64,000 nt of DNA from Streptococcus toyakuensis (GCF_024346585.1 NZ_AP024523.1:1931001-1995000); one strand, 5' to 3'; shown: positions 21,457 to 30,724, numbered from the stretch's first letter. The notes: generated by a model not told the origin, from the sequence alone. Numbers and translations are program-made.

Positions 21457-22044
21457 TCAAAATGTCCGTTTATCTGTCAATAACCCGAGAAAATCTTGTC
21501 GTTTCAAGTCGGAGAAGTGTTTGGTAGAAAGACTTCCTTTTTGAAGTCCATCATCTCTAACCTGCAAATAATAGCTATGTTGGCTTGTTTTAATTGTCAA
21601 AAAATCGCCAAATATAAAAACTCTTTTCCAGTTGCGAATCTCAAATTCTTTCATCTCTGATTTTGGAATGCGGATAAGTCCTTGTCGCAAATCACGATGG
21701 TGCTCACTTGTGAAAGTCATCCCATTCCCAAGATTTCTTATCAGTAGTTCATCTGGAGTCACCATCACCAGCGCTATTTTAGTTAAGAAAATTTCAACTG
21801 TTGGTGGTAAAATCGCCAAATTAAACCAGGAATGTAGGTAGCGATAGGCTAAGAAATAATGAGGCTCCTCACCCAATCCTAGTTGTTTATATAATGTCTT
21901 AACCTCACTGTCTAATCTCGCTTCAAAAGACACATCCGAATGCTCTTCTTCCTTCTTCTGATTAAAATAACGCATCCAGACTAGAAAACCTATAAAGACT
22001 ATAATAAATATTCCTGATAAGAGATATTTTACATTGTAGTTCAT
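21457..22044 (-). CDS. Membrane-anchored protein of unknown function
   Basis: 195 residues: one N-terminal membrane anchor (about 6-27), then a cytoplasmic part. The second half (about residues 80-180) has alternating strands (VTPDELLIRNLG, GDFLTIKTSQHSYYLQV) resembling a PH-like fold. The start at 22044 follows AGGAGGTTAAGTG. It is preceded by the 37-residue peptide gene on the same strand, and the Rgg-like gene is divergent. No function recognised. Confidence 0.6.
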   Translation of the reverse strand: MNYNVKYLLSGIFIIVFIGFLVWMRYFNQKKEEEHSDVSFEARLDSEVKTLYKQLGLGEEPHYFLAYRYLHSWFNLAILPPTVEIFLTKIALVMVTPDELLIRNLGNGMTFTSEHHRDLRQGLIRIPKSEMKEFEIRNWKRVFIFGDFLTIKTSQHSYYLQVRDDGLQKGSLSTKHFSDLKRQDFLGLLTDKRTF

Positions 22045-22089
22045 CACTTAACCTCCTGATTCACGACTCTACCTAAAGCAGAGTCGTAT

Positions 22090-22203
22090 TTATTTTGAAA
22101 ATAGTTCCATAACAACTTTAAATAAGACGGGTGTCATTAAAATTAGGATAGTTCCTATCACAAATATCATGACTACTCGAAAAAGCTCCTTATTTTTAAA
22201 CAT
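22090..22203 (-). CDS. 37-residue membrane peptide divergent from an Rgg-like gene
   Basis: Short frame with ATG at 22201-22203 and ribosome site AAAGGGGTGG. The peptide is MFKNKELFRV, then a single hydrophobic segment (about 10-32), and a short C-terminus ending MELFSK. It is 45 bp upstream of the 195-residue protein and likely co-transcribed. Position and size recall SHP pheromone genes beside rgg, but it is longer and lacks the usual hydrophobic DIIIVGG-type end, so a small membrane protein is equally likely. Confidence 0.55.
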   Translation of the reverse strand: MFKNKELFRVVMIFVIGTILILMTPVLFKVVMELFSK

Positions 22204-22377
22204 TTTTCCACCCCTTTTCTAACTACATCATAGTACTGTTAAGCCCATTTTAAAATTACACCAAGCTTTTCCACAAACTTATTTTAGTTTTATTTTCTAC
22301 TTTTTATATTACTATGATACAATATTTTTAATAGGATTTTATTGTTTGTTAACTTTTTTCACGAAAAGGAGTAAATC

Positions 22378-23241
22378 ATGCGTTATGATTTTGGAAAGGT
22401 CTATAAAGAAATACGAGAGTCAAAAGGATTGACCCAAGAAGAGGTCTGTGGAAATGTTCTTTCAAGAACTAGCCTATCAAAGATTGAAAGTGGTAAGGCA
22501 ACTCCTAAATATGAAAATATGGATTTTCTTCTCCGGCAAATGAATATGAGTTTTGAAGAGTTTGACTACATCTGCCATCTCTATCAGCCGAGCCAACGGA
22601 CAGAAATCATGCAAACTTATCTCAATATGAATTCCATCATTGGTGGCAGTGGTCTAGTTCATTTTTTTGAAACATGCCAAAACTATCTCAAGACCCATCA
22701 CGACCTGCCTATAGAAGAAATCAGGGATATGCTTGAAGTTGTCATTCATATCCGTCAACATGGTACAGAGAAACTGTCAGACCAAGTGAAACAAACTGTC
22801 ACAAAACTTTGGGAAAAAATTGAAAAACAAGATACATGGTATGAAAGTGACCTAAAAATCCTCAATACCATCCTTTTCAGCTTTCCAATTAAACACCTCC
22901 ATCTCATCACTGGAAAAATCTTGCAACGCTTGGAAGTCTATAAAAACTACCAACATTTATATGACTTGCGAATGGCAATCCTACTCAACCTTTCCACCAT
23001 TTACTTATACCATCAAGACAAAAACATGTGTCAACAAATCTGCTATACTTTACTAGAGGATGCCAAGAACAAGAAAAGCTGCGATATGCTTGCTATCTGC
23101 TATGTCCGTATTGGGATTTGTAGGGATGATGCTAAACTTATCCAAAAAGGGTTCTCCCTTCTGGAGCTGACCGATGAAACTTCCATTCTAGCCTTTCTCA
23201 AAAAAGAAGTGGAGACCTATTATCAACCGAAGGAAAGATAA
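22378..23241 (+). CDS. Rgg/GadR/MutR-family transcriptional regulator
   Basis: 287 residues. XRE helix-turn-helix at about 7-60 (YKEIRESKGLTQEEVC ... SLSKIESG), then an alpha-helical repeat domain of Rgg type. Rgg proteins are peptide-pheromone sensors in streptococci. Ribosome site AAAAGGAGTAAATC. It is divergent from the 37-residue peptide gene and ends at a clear terminator. Its ligand and targets cannot be read directly. Confidence 0.85.
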   Translation: MRYDFGKVYKEIRESKGLTQEEVCGNVLSRTSLSKIESGKATPKYENMDFLLRQMNMSFEEFDYICHLYQPSQRTEIMQTYLNMNSIIGGSGLVHFFETCQNYLKTHHDLPIEEIRDMLEVVIHIRQHGTEKLSDQVKQTVTKLWEKIEKQDTWYESDLKILNTILFSFPIKHLHLITGKILQRLEVYKNYQHLYDLRMAILLNLSTIYLYHQDKNMCQQICYTLLEDAKNKKSCDMLAICYVRIGICRDDAKLIQKGFSLLELTDETSILAFLKKEVETYYQPKER

Positions 23242-23272
23242 AAAAGTCGAGGGATTTCCTCGACCTTTTCAT
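23242..23272. terminator. Bidirectional terminator between rgg-like gene and LysM gene
   Basis: AAAAAGTCGAGG, loop GATTT, CCTCGACCTTTTC. Ends both convergent genes. Confidence 0.8.
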
Positions 23273-23292
23273 ATTATTCTGTTCGTTATTTC

Positions 23293-23943
23293 TTAATACC
23301 AGCCGTTGTTAAGCCAGAAGTTTTTAGCGGCTGACCATGAACCGTAACGTCCTGCAACGTAAGCATCTGCTACACGCTCTTGGTTTTCAGCTGAGTAGTC
23401 ACCGTTCAAGTATGAATCTGTCAATTGGTAACGTCCAATGTATTGGCCGTTTGTAGCTGTATAGCTACCACCTGATTCTTTTTGTGCAATCCATTCTTTA
23501 GCTTCTGCTTCAGATCCACTTACAGTTGCAACTGGTGCTGAAGTTTCTGCTGCAGCAACAGTTTCTTCTGCTACAGGAGCGCTTGCAGCTGGTGCTGCTT
23601 CTTCTACTACTTCTGTAGTTTCTGCTACTGGAGCTGAAACAGTTTCATCTTGAGCAGCTGGTGCCGCATAAGTAGCTGGCGATGGTGTTGCAACAGGTGC
23701 TACAGGACCATCGATAACCAACTCTTGACCAACATAAATCAAATGAACGTTGTCGATGTGGTTGTTTTCTGCCAATTTCTCAACAGTTGTGTTGTGAGTT
23801 TCAGCGATTTCTGAAAGTGTATCACCTTCTTTAACAGTGTAAGTTGATGATTCTTGAGCAGATACAAATGATGGAGCAAATACTGCAAACAAGGCAGCTA
23901 CTCCTGCAAGAGTTGTTTTAATCTTTTTAGTTGTTGATTTCAT
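23293..23943 (-). CDS. Secreted LysM cell-wall protein
   Basis: 216 residues: signal peptide cleaved near A29, one LysM domain at about 33-77 (YTVKEGDTLSEIAETHN), an Ala/Pro/Glu/Thr-rich linker (about 80-145), and a C-terminal module of about 65 residues (WIAQKESGG ... WLNNGWY) like those of IsaA/SceD or aggregation-promoting factors, with a candidate catalytic Glu in KESGG. Corresponds to the pneumococcal WalRK-regulon LysM gene (SP_0107). TGTAAT near 24025 upstream could be part of a WalR site. Probable peptidoglycan hydrolase or remodelling factor. Confidence 0.85.
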   Translation of the reverse strand: MKSTTKKIKTTLAGVAALFAVFAPSFVSAQESSTYTVKEGDTLSEIAETHNTTVEKLAENNHIDNVHLIYVGQELVIDGPVAPVATPSPATYAAPAAQDETVSAPVAETTEVVEEAAPAASAPVAEETVAAAETSAPVATVSGSEAEAKEWIAQKESGGSYTATNGQYIGRYQLTDSYLNGDYSAENQERVADAYVAGRYGSWSAAKNFWLNNGWY

Positions 23944-24146
23944 ATTCGAAAATTCTCCTTCTTTCTATAGTACTATCATACCCTTTAAATATTACTGTTT
24001 CTTGACACTTTTATGTAGAAATATTACAAAATTATTTTTTATTTCCCTAAATAAGCTATTTTTTGTTACAAAAGATGCTTTTTTATGCTATTTGTAGTGT
24101 AAAAAGGTTTTTATCCACAATTAAAGCCAAGACCTTCATTCTTTGA

Positions 24147-24152
24147 TATAAT
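24147..24152 (+). promoter_or_regulatory. Extended -10 promoter of sdaAB
   Basis: TGATATAAT, with TATAAT at 24147-24152, 31 bp before the start; no good -35. Confidence 0.6.
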
Positions 24153-24182
24153 AGAGATAAGAATTTTTATAAGGGGAAACTG

Positions 24183-24854
24183 ATGAAATCACTTCGTTTT
24201 CAATCTGTCTTTGATATCATCGGACCAGTTATGATTGGCCCATCTAGTAGTCATACCGCTGGTGCTGTTCGTATTGGGAAGATTGTCTCTTCCATTTTTG
24301 ATGATACTCCGACAGAAGTCGAATTCCAACTATTTAACTCATTTGCCAAAACCTATCGTGGTCACGGAACAGACCTAGCCCTTGTTGCAGGTATTTTGGG
24401 CATGGATACAGATGATCCTGAAATCCCAAACAGCCTGGAAATTGCCCACAAGCGTGGCATCAAGATTGTCTGGACCATTCAGAAAGACAGTAATGCTCCT
24501 CATCCAAACACCACTAAAATTACCGTCAAAAATGCTCACAAGACCATCAGCGTGACTGGTATTTCTATCGGTGGAGGGAATATTCAGGTCACCGAACTCA
24601 ATGGCTTTGCCGTCTCTCTCAATATGAATACACCGACTATCATCATTGTTCATCAAGATATTCCAGGTATGATTGCCCTCGTAACAGAGGCCCTTTCCCG
24701 CTATGATATCAATATCGCCCAGATGAATGTTACTCGTGAAAAAGCTGGTGAAAAAGCTATTATGATTATCGAAGTTGACAGTCGCAACTGTGATGAGGCT
24801 ATCGAAGAAATTCGAAAAATCCCTCATCTCCACAATGTCAATTTCTTTAAATAG
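24183..24854 (+). CDS. sdaAB: L-serine dehydratase, beta subunit
   Basis: 223 residues. GPSSSHTAG motif at 19-27 and a C-terminal ACT domain (about 147-220). With the alpha subunit it forms an iron-sulphur enzyme deaminating L-serine to pyruvate and ammonia. 8 bp before sdaAA. Confidence 0.93.
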   Translation: MKSLRFQSVFDIIGPVMIGPSSSHTAGAVRIGKIVSSIFDDTPTEVEFQLFNSFAKTYRGHGTDLALVAGILGMDTDDPEIPNSLEIAHKRGIKIVWTIQKDSNAPHPNTTKITVKNAHKTISVTGISIGGGNIQVTELNGFAVSLNMNTPTIIIVHQDIPGMIALVTEALSRYDINIAQMNVTREKAGEKAIMIIEVDSRNCDEAIEEIRKIPHLHNVNFFK

Positions 24855-24862
24855 GAGGAAGC

Positions 24863-25735
24863 ATGTTTTATTCTATCAAAGAATTGGTCGAGCAGGCAGA
24901 ACTGGACTTTCAAGGAAATGTCGCAGAACTCATGATTACAACAGAGTTTGAATTGACTGGTCGCGAACGTGAAGAAGTCTTCCTTCTCATGGAACGCAAT
25001 CTAGAAGTCATGAAAGCCTCTGTCCAACTTGGCCTCAATGAAAATAAATCTCGTAGTGGCCTGACAGGTGGAGATGCTGCCAAATTGGATCACTACATCA
25101 AAAACGGAAAAACTCTGTCAGATTACACGATTCTCTCTGCTGCCCGAAATGCCATTGCAGTCAATGAACACAATGCCAAAATGGGCTTGGTTTGTGCCAC
25201 TCCGACCGCAGGAAGTGCTGGCTGTCTGCCCTCAGTTCTAACAGCTGCTATTGAAAAATTAGACCTCAGCCACGAGCAACAGCTGGATTTCCTCTTTGCT
25301 GCTGGTGCCTTTGGACTAGTCATCGCAAACAATGCCTCTATCTCAGGGGCTGAAGGTGGCTGTCAGGCCGAGGTTGGTTCGGCCTCTGCTATGAGTGCTG
25401 CAGCCTTGACTCTAGCTGCCGGTGGAACACCTTATCAGGCTAGTCAGGCCATTGCCTTTGTCATTAAAAATATGCTAGGCCTCATCTGTGACCCTGTTGC
25501 CGGCTTGGTCGAAGTTCCCTGTGTCAAACGCAATGCCATGGGAGCTAGCTTTGCCTTCATCGCAGCAGACATGGCCCTGGCAGGTATCGAATCTAAAATC
25601 CCTGTGGATGAGGTTATCGATGCCATGTACCAAGTAGGAGCAAGCATGCCAACTGCCTTTCGTGAAACAGCTGAAGGTGGACTCGCTGCCACTCCTACTG
25701 GTCGTCGCCTCCAAAAAGAAATTTTCGGAGAATAA
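24863..25735 (+). CDS. sdaAA: L-serine dehydratase, alpha subunit
   Basis: 290 residues. The conserved cysteines for the [4Fe-4S] cluster are visible (C111 and C121 in CATPTAGSAGC, and later Cys in LICDPVAGLVEVPC). Ribosome site AGGAGGAAGC. Catalytic subunit, same operon as sdaAB; the HAD gene follows after 21 bp. Confidence 0.93.
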   Translation: MFYSIKELVEQAELDFQGNVAELMITTEFELTGREREEVFLLMERNLEVMKASVQLGLNENKSRSGLTGGDAAKLDHYIKNGKTLSDYTILSAARNAIAVNEHNAKMGLVCATPTAGSAGCLPSVLTAAIEKLDLSHEQQLDFLFAAGAFGLVIANNASISGAEGGCQAEVGSASAMSAAALTLAAGGTPYQASQAIAFVIKNMLGLICDPVAGLVEVPCVKRNAMGASFAFIAADMALAGIESKIPVDEVIDAMYQVGASMPTAFRETAEGGLAATPTGRRLQKEIFGE

Positions 25736-25756
25736 CTTATCAAAATAGGAGAAACC

Positions 25757-26389
25757 ATGACCTCTATCACAGCGATTTTTTTCGATCTGGATGGAACCCT
25801 CGTTGACAGTTCTATCGGGATTCACAATGCCTTTACTCATACTTTTAAGGAGCTCGGGGTGCCTAGCCCTGATGCCAAAACTATTCGTGGTTTTATGGGA
25901 CCGCCCCTTGAAAGTAGTTTTGCAACCTGCCTGCCCAAAGAACGAATTTCTGAAGCCGTGCAGATATACCGTTCTTACTATAAGGAGAAAGGCATCCATG
26001 AAGCTCAACTCTTTCCTCAGATTGTAGACTTGCTTCAAGAACTATCTAAGAATTACCCTCTTTATATCACCACTACAAAGAATACCCCTACCGCTCAAGA
26101 TATGACTAAAAACTTGGGAATCCATCATTTCTTTGATGGCATTTATGGTTCCAGCCCTAAAGCACCCCATAAGGCAGATGTCATTCGCCAAGCCTTACAG
26201 ACACATCAACTAGCACCAGAACAAGCCATCATCATCGGAGATACCAAGTTTGATATGATGGGAGCTCAAGAAACAGGCATTCAGAAATTGGCCGTCACTT
26301 GGGGATTTGGAGAGCAAGCAGACTTGCTAAACTATCATCCTGATTTTATCGCTCACAAACCCATAGAAGTTTTGGAGTATTTTCAATAA
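25757..26389 (+). CDS. HAD-superfamily phosphatase (Gph-like)
   Basis: 210 residues. Nucleophile Asp in DLDGTLVDS (D10, D12), a four-helix cap, and the third motif IGDTKFDMMGA. Homologues act as phosphoglycolate or pyrophosphate phosphatases; the true substrate is unknown. Third gene of the sdaAB-sdaAA transcript by spacing. Confidence 0.85.
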   Translation: MTSITAIFFDLDGTLVDSSIGIHNAFTHTFKELGVPSPDAKTIRGFMGPPLESSFATCLPKERISEAVQIYRSYYKEKGIHEAQLFPQIVDLLQELSKNYPLYITTTKNTPTAQDMTKNLGIHHFFDGIYGSSPKAPHKADVIRQALQTHQLAPEQAIIIGDTKFDMMGAQETGIQKLAVTWGFGEQADLLNYHPDFIAHKPIEVLEYFQ

Positions 26390-26390
26390 C

Positions 26391-26500
26391 ATAGACTGGG
26401 CGACAACCCCATTTCAGAAGAAAATAAAGTAAGTCTCTACATAACAAAACGCATATTACCAAGATTCTTCAGAACTGATAATATGCGTTTTTCTGTTTTT
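26391..26500. repeat. Dispersed hairpin repeat (copy R2), also a terminator
   Basis: Arms AAAACGCATATTA (26446-26458) and TAATATGCGTTTT (26479-26491). The left flank (GACTGGGCGACAA...ATTTCAG...AAAATAAAGTAAG) matches R1 over about 70 bp, so the two are one repeat family. It sits between convergent genes and can end both. Confidence 0.7.
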
Positions 26501-28349
26501 ATTCAACGTGGGTAGTTTGATTGGCAAAGGCGATAATAGCTTGCTTCAACTCATCTCCACTGAGAGTGCGGAACTCTTCAATCTTTTGATCGATGGCTTC
26601 TAAAGGCATAACATTGACCTTACCAACGAAAATCTTATCCATAACTTGGTTATCAACAAGTTCGGTTGATACCAAGAGTTCTTCGTAAAGTTTTTCACCT
26701 GGGCGGATTCCAACTTCAACGATTGGAATTTCACTTTCGGTGTGTCCACTTAGAAGGACCATTTTCTTGGCCAAGTCATAAATCTTGACTGGTTTGCCCA
26801 TATCAAGGATAAAGACTTCCCCATCCTTGGCATAAGCACCAGCATGGATAACCAAACGGCTAGCTTCTGGAATAGTCATAAAGTAACGGGTCATGCGGAA
26901 GTCTGTCACCGTTACAGGACCGCCTTCAGCAATCTGACGTTCAAAGACTGGAATGACACTACCACGGCTACCAAGAACATTCCCAAAACGAACCGCACAG
27001 TAGGTCGATTGGCTACGTTGGTTAAAGCCAGTGACAATCAACTCAGCCACGCGCTTGGTTGCTCCCATAACATTTGGTGGATTAACCGCCTTATCTGTCG
27101 AAATCATAACCATCTTAGGTACTTTGGCTTCATCAACAGCCTTAGCAACGTTGTAAGTTCCACGGATATTGTTTTTGAAGGCTTCTTTTGGATTGCGCTC
27201 CATCATAGGAACGTGCTTGTGAGCAGCCGCATGATAAACAATAGCTGGCTTGTACTGTTCAAAGACTTGCAAGAGACGGTCATAGTCTTGAATATCGGCA
27301 ATAACCGGTACATAATCAATCCCTTGGAACTTGCGAATCAATTCATGATAAACAAGGTAGATTGAGTTTTCCCCATGACCGAGCAAGACGATGCGTTCAG
27401 GATTGAAGCGACTAACTTGGCGACAGATTTCAGAACCGATTGAGCCACCAGCACCTGTAACCAAGATTGTCTTACCTGTCAGTTCTGCGCCCAGACGCGA
27501 TTCATCAAGACGAATTTCCTGACGTCCCAAAAGGTCCGTAATATCAATTTTTTGGAAGCCAGTACCTGCTTGGTGAAGTCCTTGAACAACCGTTTCAACC
27601 TTAGGCATCTTGTAACACTTGACACCCAGCTTATTACACATCTGCAAGATACGTTCATATTCTGACGGGTCAAGCGACGGAATCGCAACGATAACACGCT
27701 CGATTTGATGGCGTTTGGCTAATTCAGGCAGATCATCATATGAACCCAAAACAGGGATTCCACCAAGTTTTTGGCCCTTTTTCTTAGAATCCTTGTCCAA
27801 AATACCGACAAGTTCTAATTCACTAGTTGGATGTTGGTAACTATCCATAAAGAGGGCTCCACCATCACCGGCACCAATCAAGAAGGTCCGACGGTGTTCT
27901 CCATCACCACTTCCCTTTTTGCGTTTAGAGTAGATTAACTGCCAAGTAATCCGTGGCAATAAAATCAAGAAAGTACTCAACAAGATAAAGAGAATGATGA
28001 AACGGATTGAAAAAAGTGGCAAGAAGGCATAGCAGATACTATATGACAAGATACTGCTAGCAGTCACACCAAAAAAGATTTTCATGAAATCCGTAATCTT
28101 GCTGTAACGACTAATACTAGCGTTCAGCCCCCAAAATCCAATCATCAATTGATAGAACAGGAAGGCCAAACTCGTATAGATAATGTAGTCAACAGGTGCT
28201 GGATTAATCAAGCCATAGAATAAGATATAAGATACAATAATGGAAACCACCATACTCAAAATATCAAATATTCCCCAGAAAACCTGTTTTTGTTGTTTAT
28301 TTAAAATTTCCACCAGATCAATCACATAATCTGTGAGTTTTTTATTCAT
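26499..28349 (-). CDS. CapD/FlaA1-type membrane nucleotide-sugar epimerase/dehydratase
   Basis: 616 residues. Four N-terminal membrane helices (about 22-135), a CoA-binding-like Rossmann domain, then an extended SDR domain starting near residue 295 (TGAGGSIGSEI), typical of UDP-GlcNAc 4,6-dehydratases and UDP-N-acetylglucosamine C4/C6-modifying enzymes in polysaccharide synthesis. It is outside the capsule locus, next to a glycosyltransferase. The precise sugar product is not determined. Confidence 0.87.
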   Translation of the reverse strand: MNKKLTDYVIDLVEILNKQQKQVFWGIFDILSMVVSIIVSYILFYGLINPAPVDYIIYTSLAFLFYQLMIGFWGLNASISRYSKITDFMKIFFGVTASSILSYSICYAFLPLFSIRFIILFILLSTFLILLPRITWQLIYSKRKKGSGDGEHRRTFLIGAGDGGALFMDSYQHPTSELELVGILDKDSKKKGQKLGGIPVLGSYDDLPELAKRHQIERVIVAIPSLDPSEYERILQMCNKLGVKCYKMPKVETVVQGLHQAGTGFQKIDITDLLGRQEIRLDESRLGAELTGKTILVTGAGGSIGSEICRQVSRFNPERIVLLGHGENSIYLVYHELIRKFQGIDYVPVIADIQDYDRLLQVFEQYKPAIVYHAAAHKHVPMMERNPKEAFKNNIRGTYNVAKAVDEAKVPKMVMISTDKAVNPPNVMGATKRVAELIVTGFNQRSQSTYCAVRFGNVLGSRGSVIPVFERQIAEGGPVTVTDFRMTRYFMTIPEASRLVIHAGAYAKDGEVFILDMGKPVKIYDLAKKMVLLSGHTESEIPIVEVGIRPGEKLYEELLVSTELVDNQVMDKIFVGKVNVMPLEAIDQKIEEFRTLSGDELKQAIIAFANQTTHVE

Positions 28350-28434
28350 AGAAATTTACTCCTCCTTAAAAGAGCTGGATAGTTATATTGTTATTATAAC
28401 ACTTTTTCTAAAGTTTACGATTTGCTACAATCTT

Positions 28435-29265
28435 TTACTTGCTTTTTCGTAACAGTTTCATAAAAATAAACTGTCGGACAAATCCTGGACAAAGGGCAAC
28501 CACCATCTGAATGGCAACACTCTTGGCATACTCCATGTAAGAAATTTGTCCTCGCTTCAGCATGCGTTGACGAGCTTGACGATAGAGTTTGAGGTAACGC
28601 AGTCCCCCACGACGCTCAAACATTCCTGCTCCAACACGAACCTTACACAAGATTTGATCCAGATTTCCAGTCTTAGCTCCTGCAGCAATCATGTTGAGCC
28701 AGAGGAGGTCATCCTCCATATAAAGGCCATCCTCATAGTTGCCTGCCTTGAGAACCGTATCCTTCTTGAACATGACAGTCATGTGGTTAAAGGCACTTCT
28801 CATCCTTTGATAAGCTACAATATCTGCATGCTGGGTTGGAACACGACGGTAAGAAACGATCTCATCAGGATTGTCAATAAATTCTGCAATATGTCCACCT
28901 AATAGGTCGAGCTTGTCCTTCTCCATTAGCTGAACCTGTTTCTCAAAACGGTCTGGAACAGCTATATCATCCGTATCCATACGGGCAATAATATCATACT
29001 GACACTGCAAAACACCCTGTCGAAGAGCCAGACCCAAACCTTGATTCTGCTCAAGAGGATAGCGTTTCACTGGAATATCAGACTCAACTTCAAGCTGGTC
29101 TAATACCTGATAGAGCTCAGGTGTCAAAGGCCCATCCTCAACCAGAACCAATTCGCTCGGTTTCAGGGTCTGATTTTGAACACTATCAATAGCATCCTTT
29201 AAAAATGTCGGATTTTCCTTGATATAGACCGACATCAATACGCTGATTTTTTGCTTTTCAGACAC
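28435..29265 (-). CDS. Family 2 glycosyltransferase
   Basis: 276 residues, GT-A fold. N-terminus SVLMSVYIKENP, an ED at VLVEDGP, and a DxD in RMDTDD near residue 94-99 for binding nucleotide-sugar and metal. A C-terminal hydrophobic stretch suggests membrane association. Separated by 85 bp from the CapD-like gene on the same strand, so probably the same pathway. Acceptor unknown. Confidence 0.85.
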   Translation of the reverse strand: MSEKQKISVLMSVYIKENPTFLKDAIDSVQNQTLKPSELVLVEDGPLTPELYQVLDQLEVESDIPVKRYPLEQNQGLGLALRQGVLQCQYDIIARMDTDDIAVPDRFEKQVQLMEKDKLDLLGGHIAEFIDNPDEIVSYRRVPTQHADIVAYQRMRSAFNHMTVMFKKDTVLKAGNYEDGLYMEDDLLWLNMIAAGAKTGNLDQILCKVRVGAGMFERRGGLRYLKLYRQARQRMLKRGQISYMEYAKSVAIQMVVALCPGFVRQFIFMKLLRKSK

Positions 29266-29419
29266 AGTTTTTCTCCAATGTATAGATTTCCTTCCACTAT
29301 TTTATCATAATTTTCAAGACTTTCCCATTTTTATCTTGAAAGCCCAAAACCTTACTTGACATTATAGGGAAAAAGCCTTAAAATAAGCTGTTATTAAAAT
29401 CAGCTAGAAGAGGTATTAT

Positions 29420-30586
29420 ATGAAAAAGCAATCACTCTTTTTTGTTCCAGGTATTATCCTGATTGGTGTTTCCTTGCGGACTCCTTTTACTGTTTTACCC
29501 ATTATATTGGGAGATATTTCGCAAGGGCTGGGAGTAGAAGTTAGTTCGCTTGGTGTCTTGACCAGCCTTCCCCTCCTCATGTTTACTCTCTTCTCGCTAT
29601 TTTCTACCCGACTGGCTCAAAAAATCGGCTTGGAGCATCTCTTCACCTACAGCCTTTTCTTCTTGACCATCGGTTCTCTCATTAGACTAATCAATCTGCC
29701 TCTGCTCTATCTAGGAACCTTGATGGTTGGGGCAAGTATCGCAGTCATCAATGTTCTGCTTCCTAGTCTTATCCAAGCCAATCAACCAAAGAAAATTGGT
29801 TTTCTGACCACCTTATATGTAACCTCTATGGGGATTGCAACGGCTCTGGCCTCCTATCTGGCTGTGCCTATTACACAAGCCAGTTCTTGGAAAGGACTTA
29901 TCATCCTCCTCACCCTGCTCTGTCTAGCAACTTTTTTGGTCTGGCTGCCTAATCACCGCTATAATCACAGACTGGCTCCACAAACCAAACAAAAAAGCAA
30001 AACAAAGGTCATGCATAATAAACAGGTCTGGGCAGTTATTGTCTTTGCAGGTTTTCAATCCTTGCTCTTTTACACTGCTATGACTTGGCTACCGACCATG
30101 GCTATCCACGCAGGCCTATCCAGTCACGAAGCTGGCTTGCTGACCTCTATCTTCTCTCTGATTAGCATTCCTTTTTCAATGACTATCCCAAGCCTGACAA
30201 CCAGTTTATCTACTCGCAACCGTCAGCTCATGCTCACTCTGGTTTCACTAGCTGGTGTTGTCGGCATTTCCATGCTCTTTTTCCCAATCGGTAATTTCTT
30301 TTACTGGCTTGCCATCCATCTCCTCATCGGAACCGCGACCAGCGCCCTCTTCCCTTATCTCATGGTCAACTTTTCACTCAAGACAAGCGCTCCTGAAAAG
30401 ACAGCCCAATTGTCTGGTTTATCTCAAACAGGAGGCTATATCCTAGCAGCCTTTGGGCCAACTCTCTTCGGTTACAGTTTTGACCTTTTCCACTCTTGGG
30501 TACCAGCTGTAGCTGCCCTCTTACTGGTGGATATCCTGATGACTGTAGCCCTCTTTACAGTGGACAGAGCCGATAAAATCCTCTAA
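29420..30586 (+). CDS. MFS transporter, CynX/NimT type
   Basis: 388 residues with 12 hydrophobic segments. The opening GIILIGVSLRTPFT is characteristic of the CynX/NimT branch (cyanate, nitroimidazole or other small anion exporters). Followed immediately by a terminator, so it is not in the PadR operon. Substrate unknown. Confidence 0.85.
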   Translation: MKKQSLFFVPGIILIGVSLRTPFTVLPIILGDISQGLGVEVSSLGVLTSLPLLMFTLFSLFSTRLAQKIGLEHLFTYSLFFLTIGSLIRLINLPLLYLGTLMVGASIAVINVLLPSLIQANQPKKIGFLTTLYVTSMGIATALASYLAVPITQASSWKGLIILLTLLCLATFLVWLPNHRYNHRLAPQTKQKSKTKVMHNKQVWAVIVFAGFQSLLFYTAMTWLPTMAIHAGLSSHEAGLLTSIFSLISIPFSMTIPSLTTSLSTRNRQLMLTLVSLAGVVGISMLFFPIGNFFYWLAIHLLIGTATSALFPYLMVNFSLKTSAPEKTAQLSGLSQTGGYILAAFGPTLFGYSFDLFHSWVPAVAALLLVDILMTVALFTVDRADKIL

Positions 30587-30614
30587 ACTTCTAGTTTTGC
30601 CTAGAAGTTTTTTA
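30586..30614 (+). terminator. Terminator of the MFS gene
   Basis: Stem AACTTCTAG/CTAGAAGTT with loop TTTTGC, then TTTT. Confidence 0.85.
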
Positions 30615-30707
30615 TATATAAAAATTTTACACATTTCTCTTGACAGGGCTTTCTTTTAGATGTACAATGTATGTGTAGAAAAATTATATATAAAAATCTT
30701 ACACATT
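30615..30707 (+). promoter_or_regulatory. padR operon promoter flanked by PadR-type operators
   Basis: Promoter TTGACA (30641-30646), 16 bp, TACAAT (30663-30668). A 22-bp sequence starting ATATATAAAAAT and ending CTTACACATT or TTTACACATT occurs at 30615-30636 and 30686-30707 with one mismatch, flanking the promoter. The downstream copy belongs to a 36-bp palindrome (30671-30706) with arms ATGTGTA/TACACAT. PadR proteins bind ATGT/ACAT palindromes, so this is most likely an autoregulatory operator. Confidence 0.75.
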
Positions 30708-30724
30708 AGAAAAGGAGGTTTCCC

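Noticed and set aside
22090-22203. The 37-residue peptide as a standard SHP pheromone
   Set aside because: Too long, and it lacks the acidic residue followed by a hydrophobic glycine-rich end typical of SHPs; kept only as a candidate.
23944-24180. Definite WalR box upstream of the LysM gene
   Set aside because: Only one TGTAAT half-site is clear; the second half is poor, so it is mentioned only with the gene.
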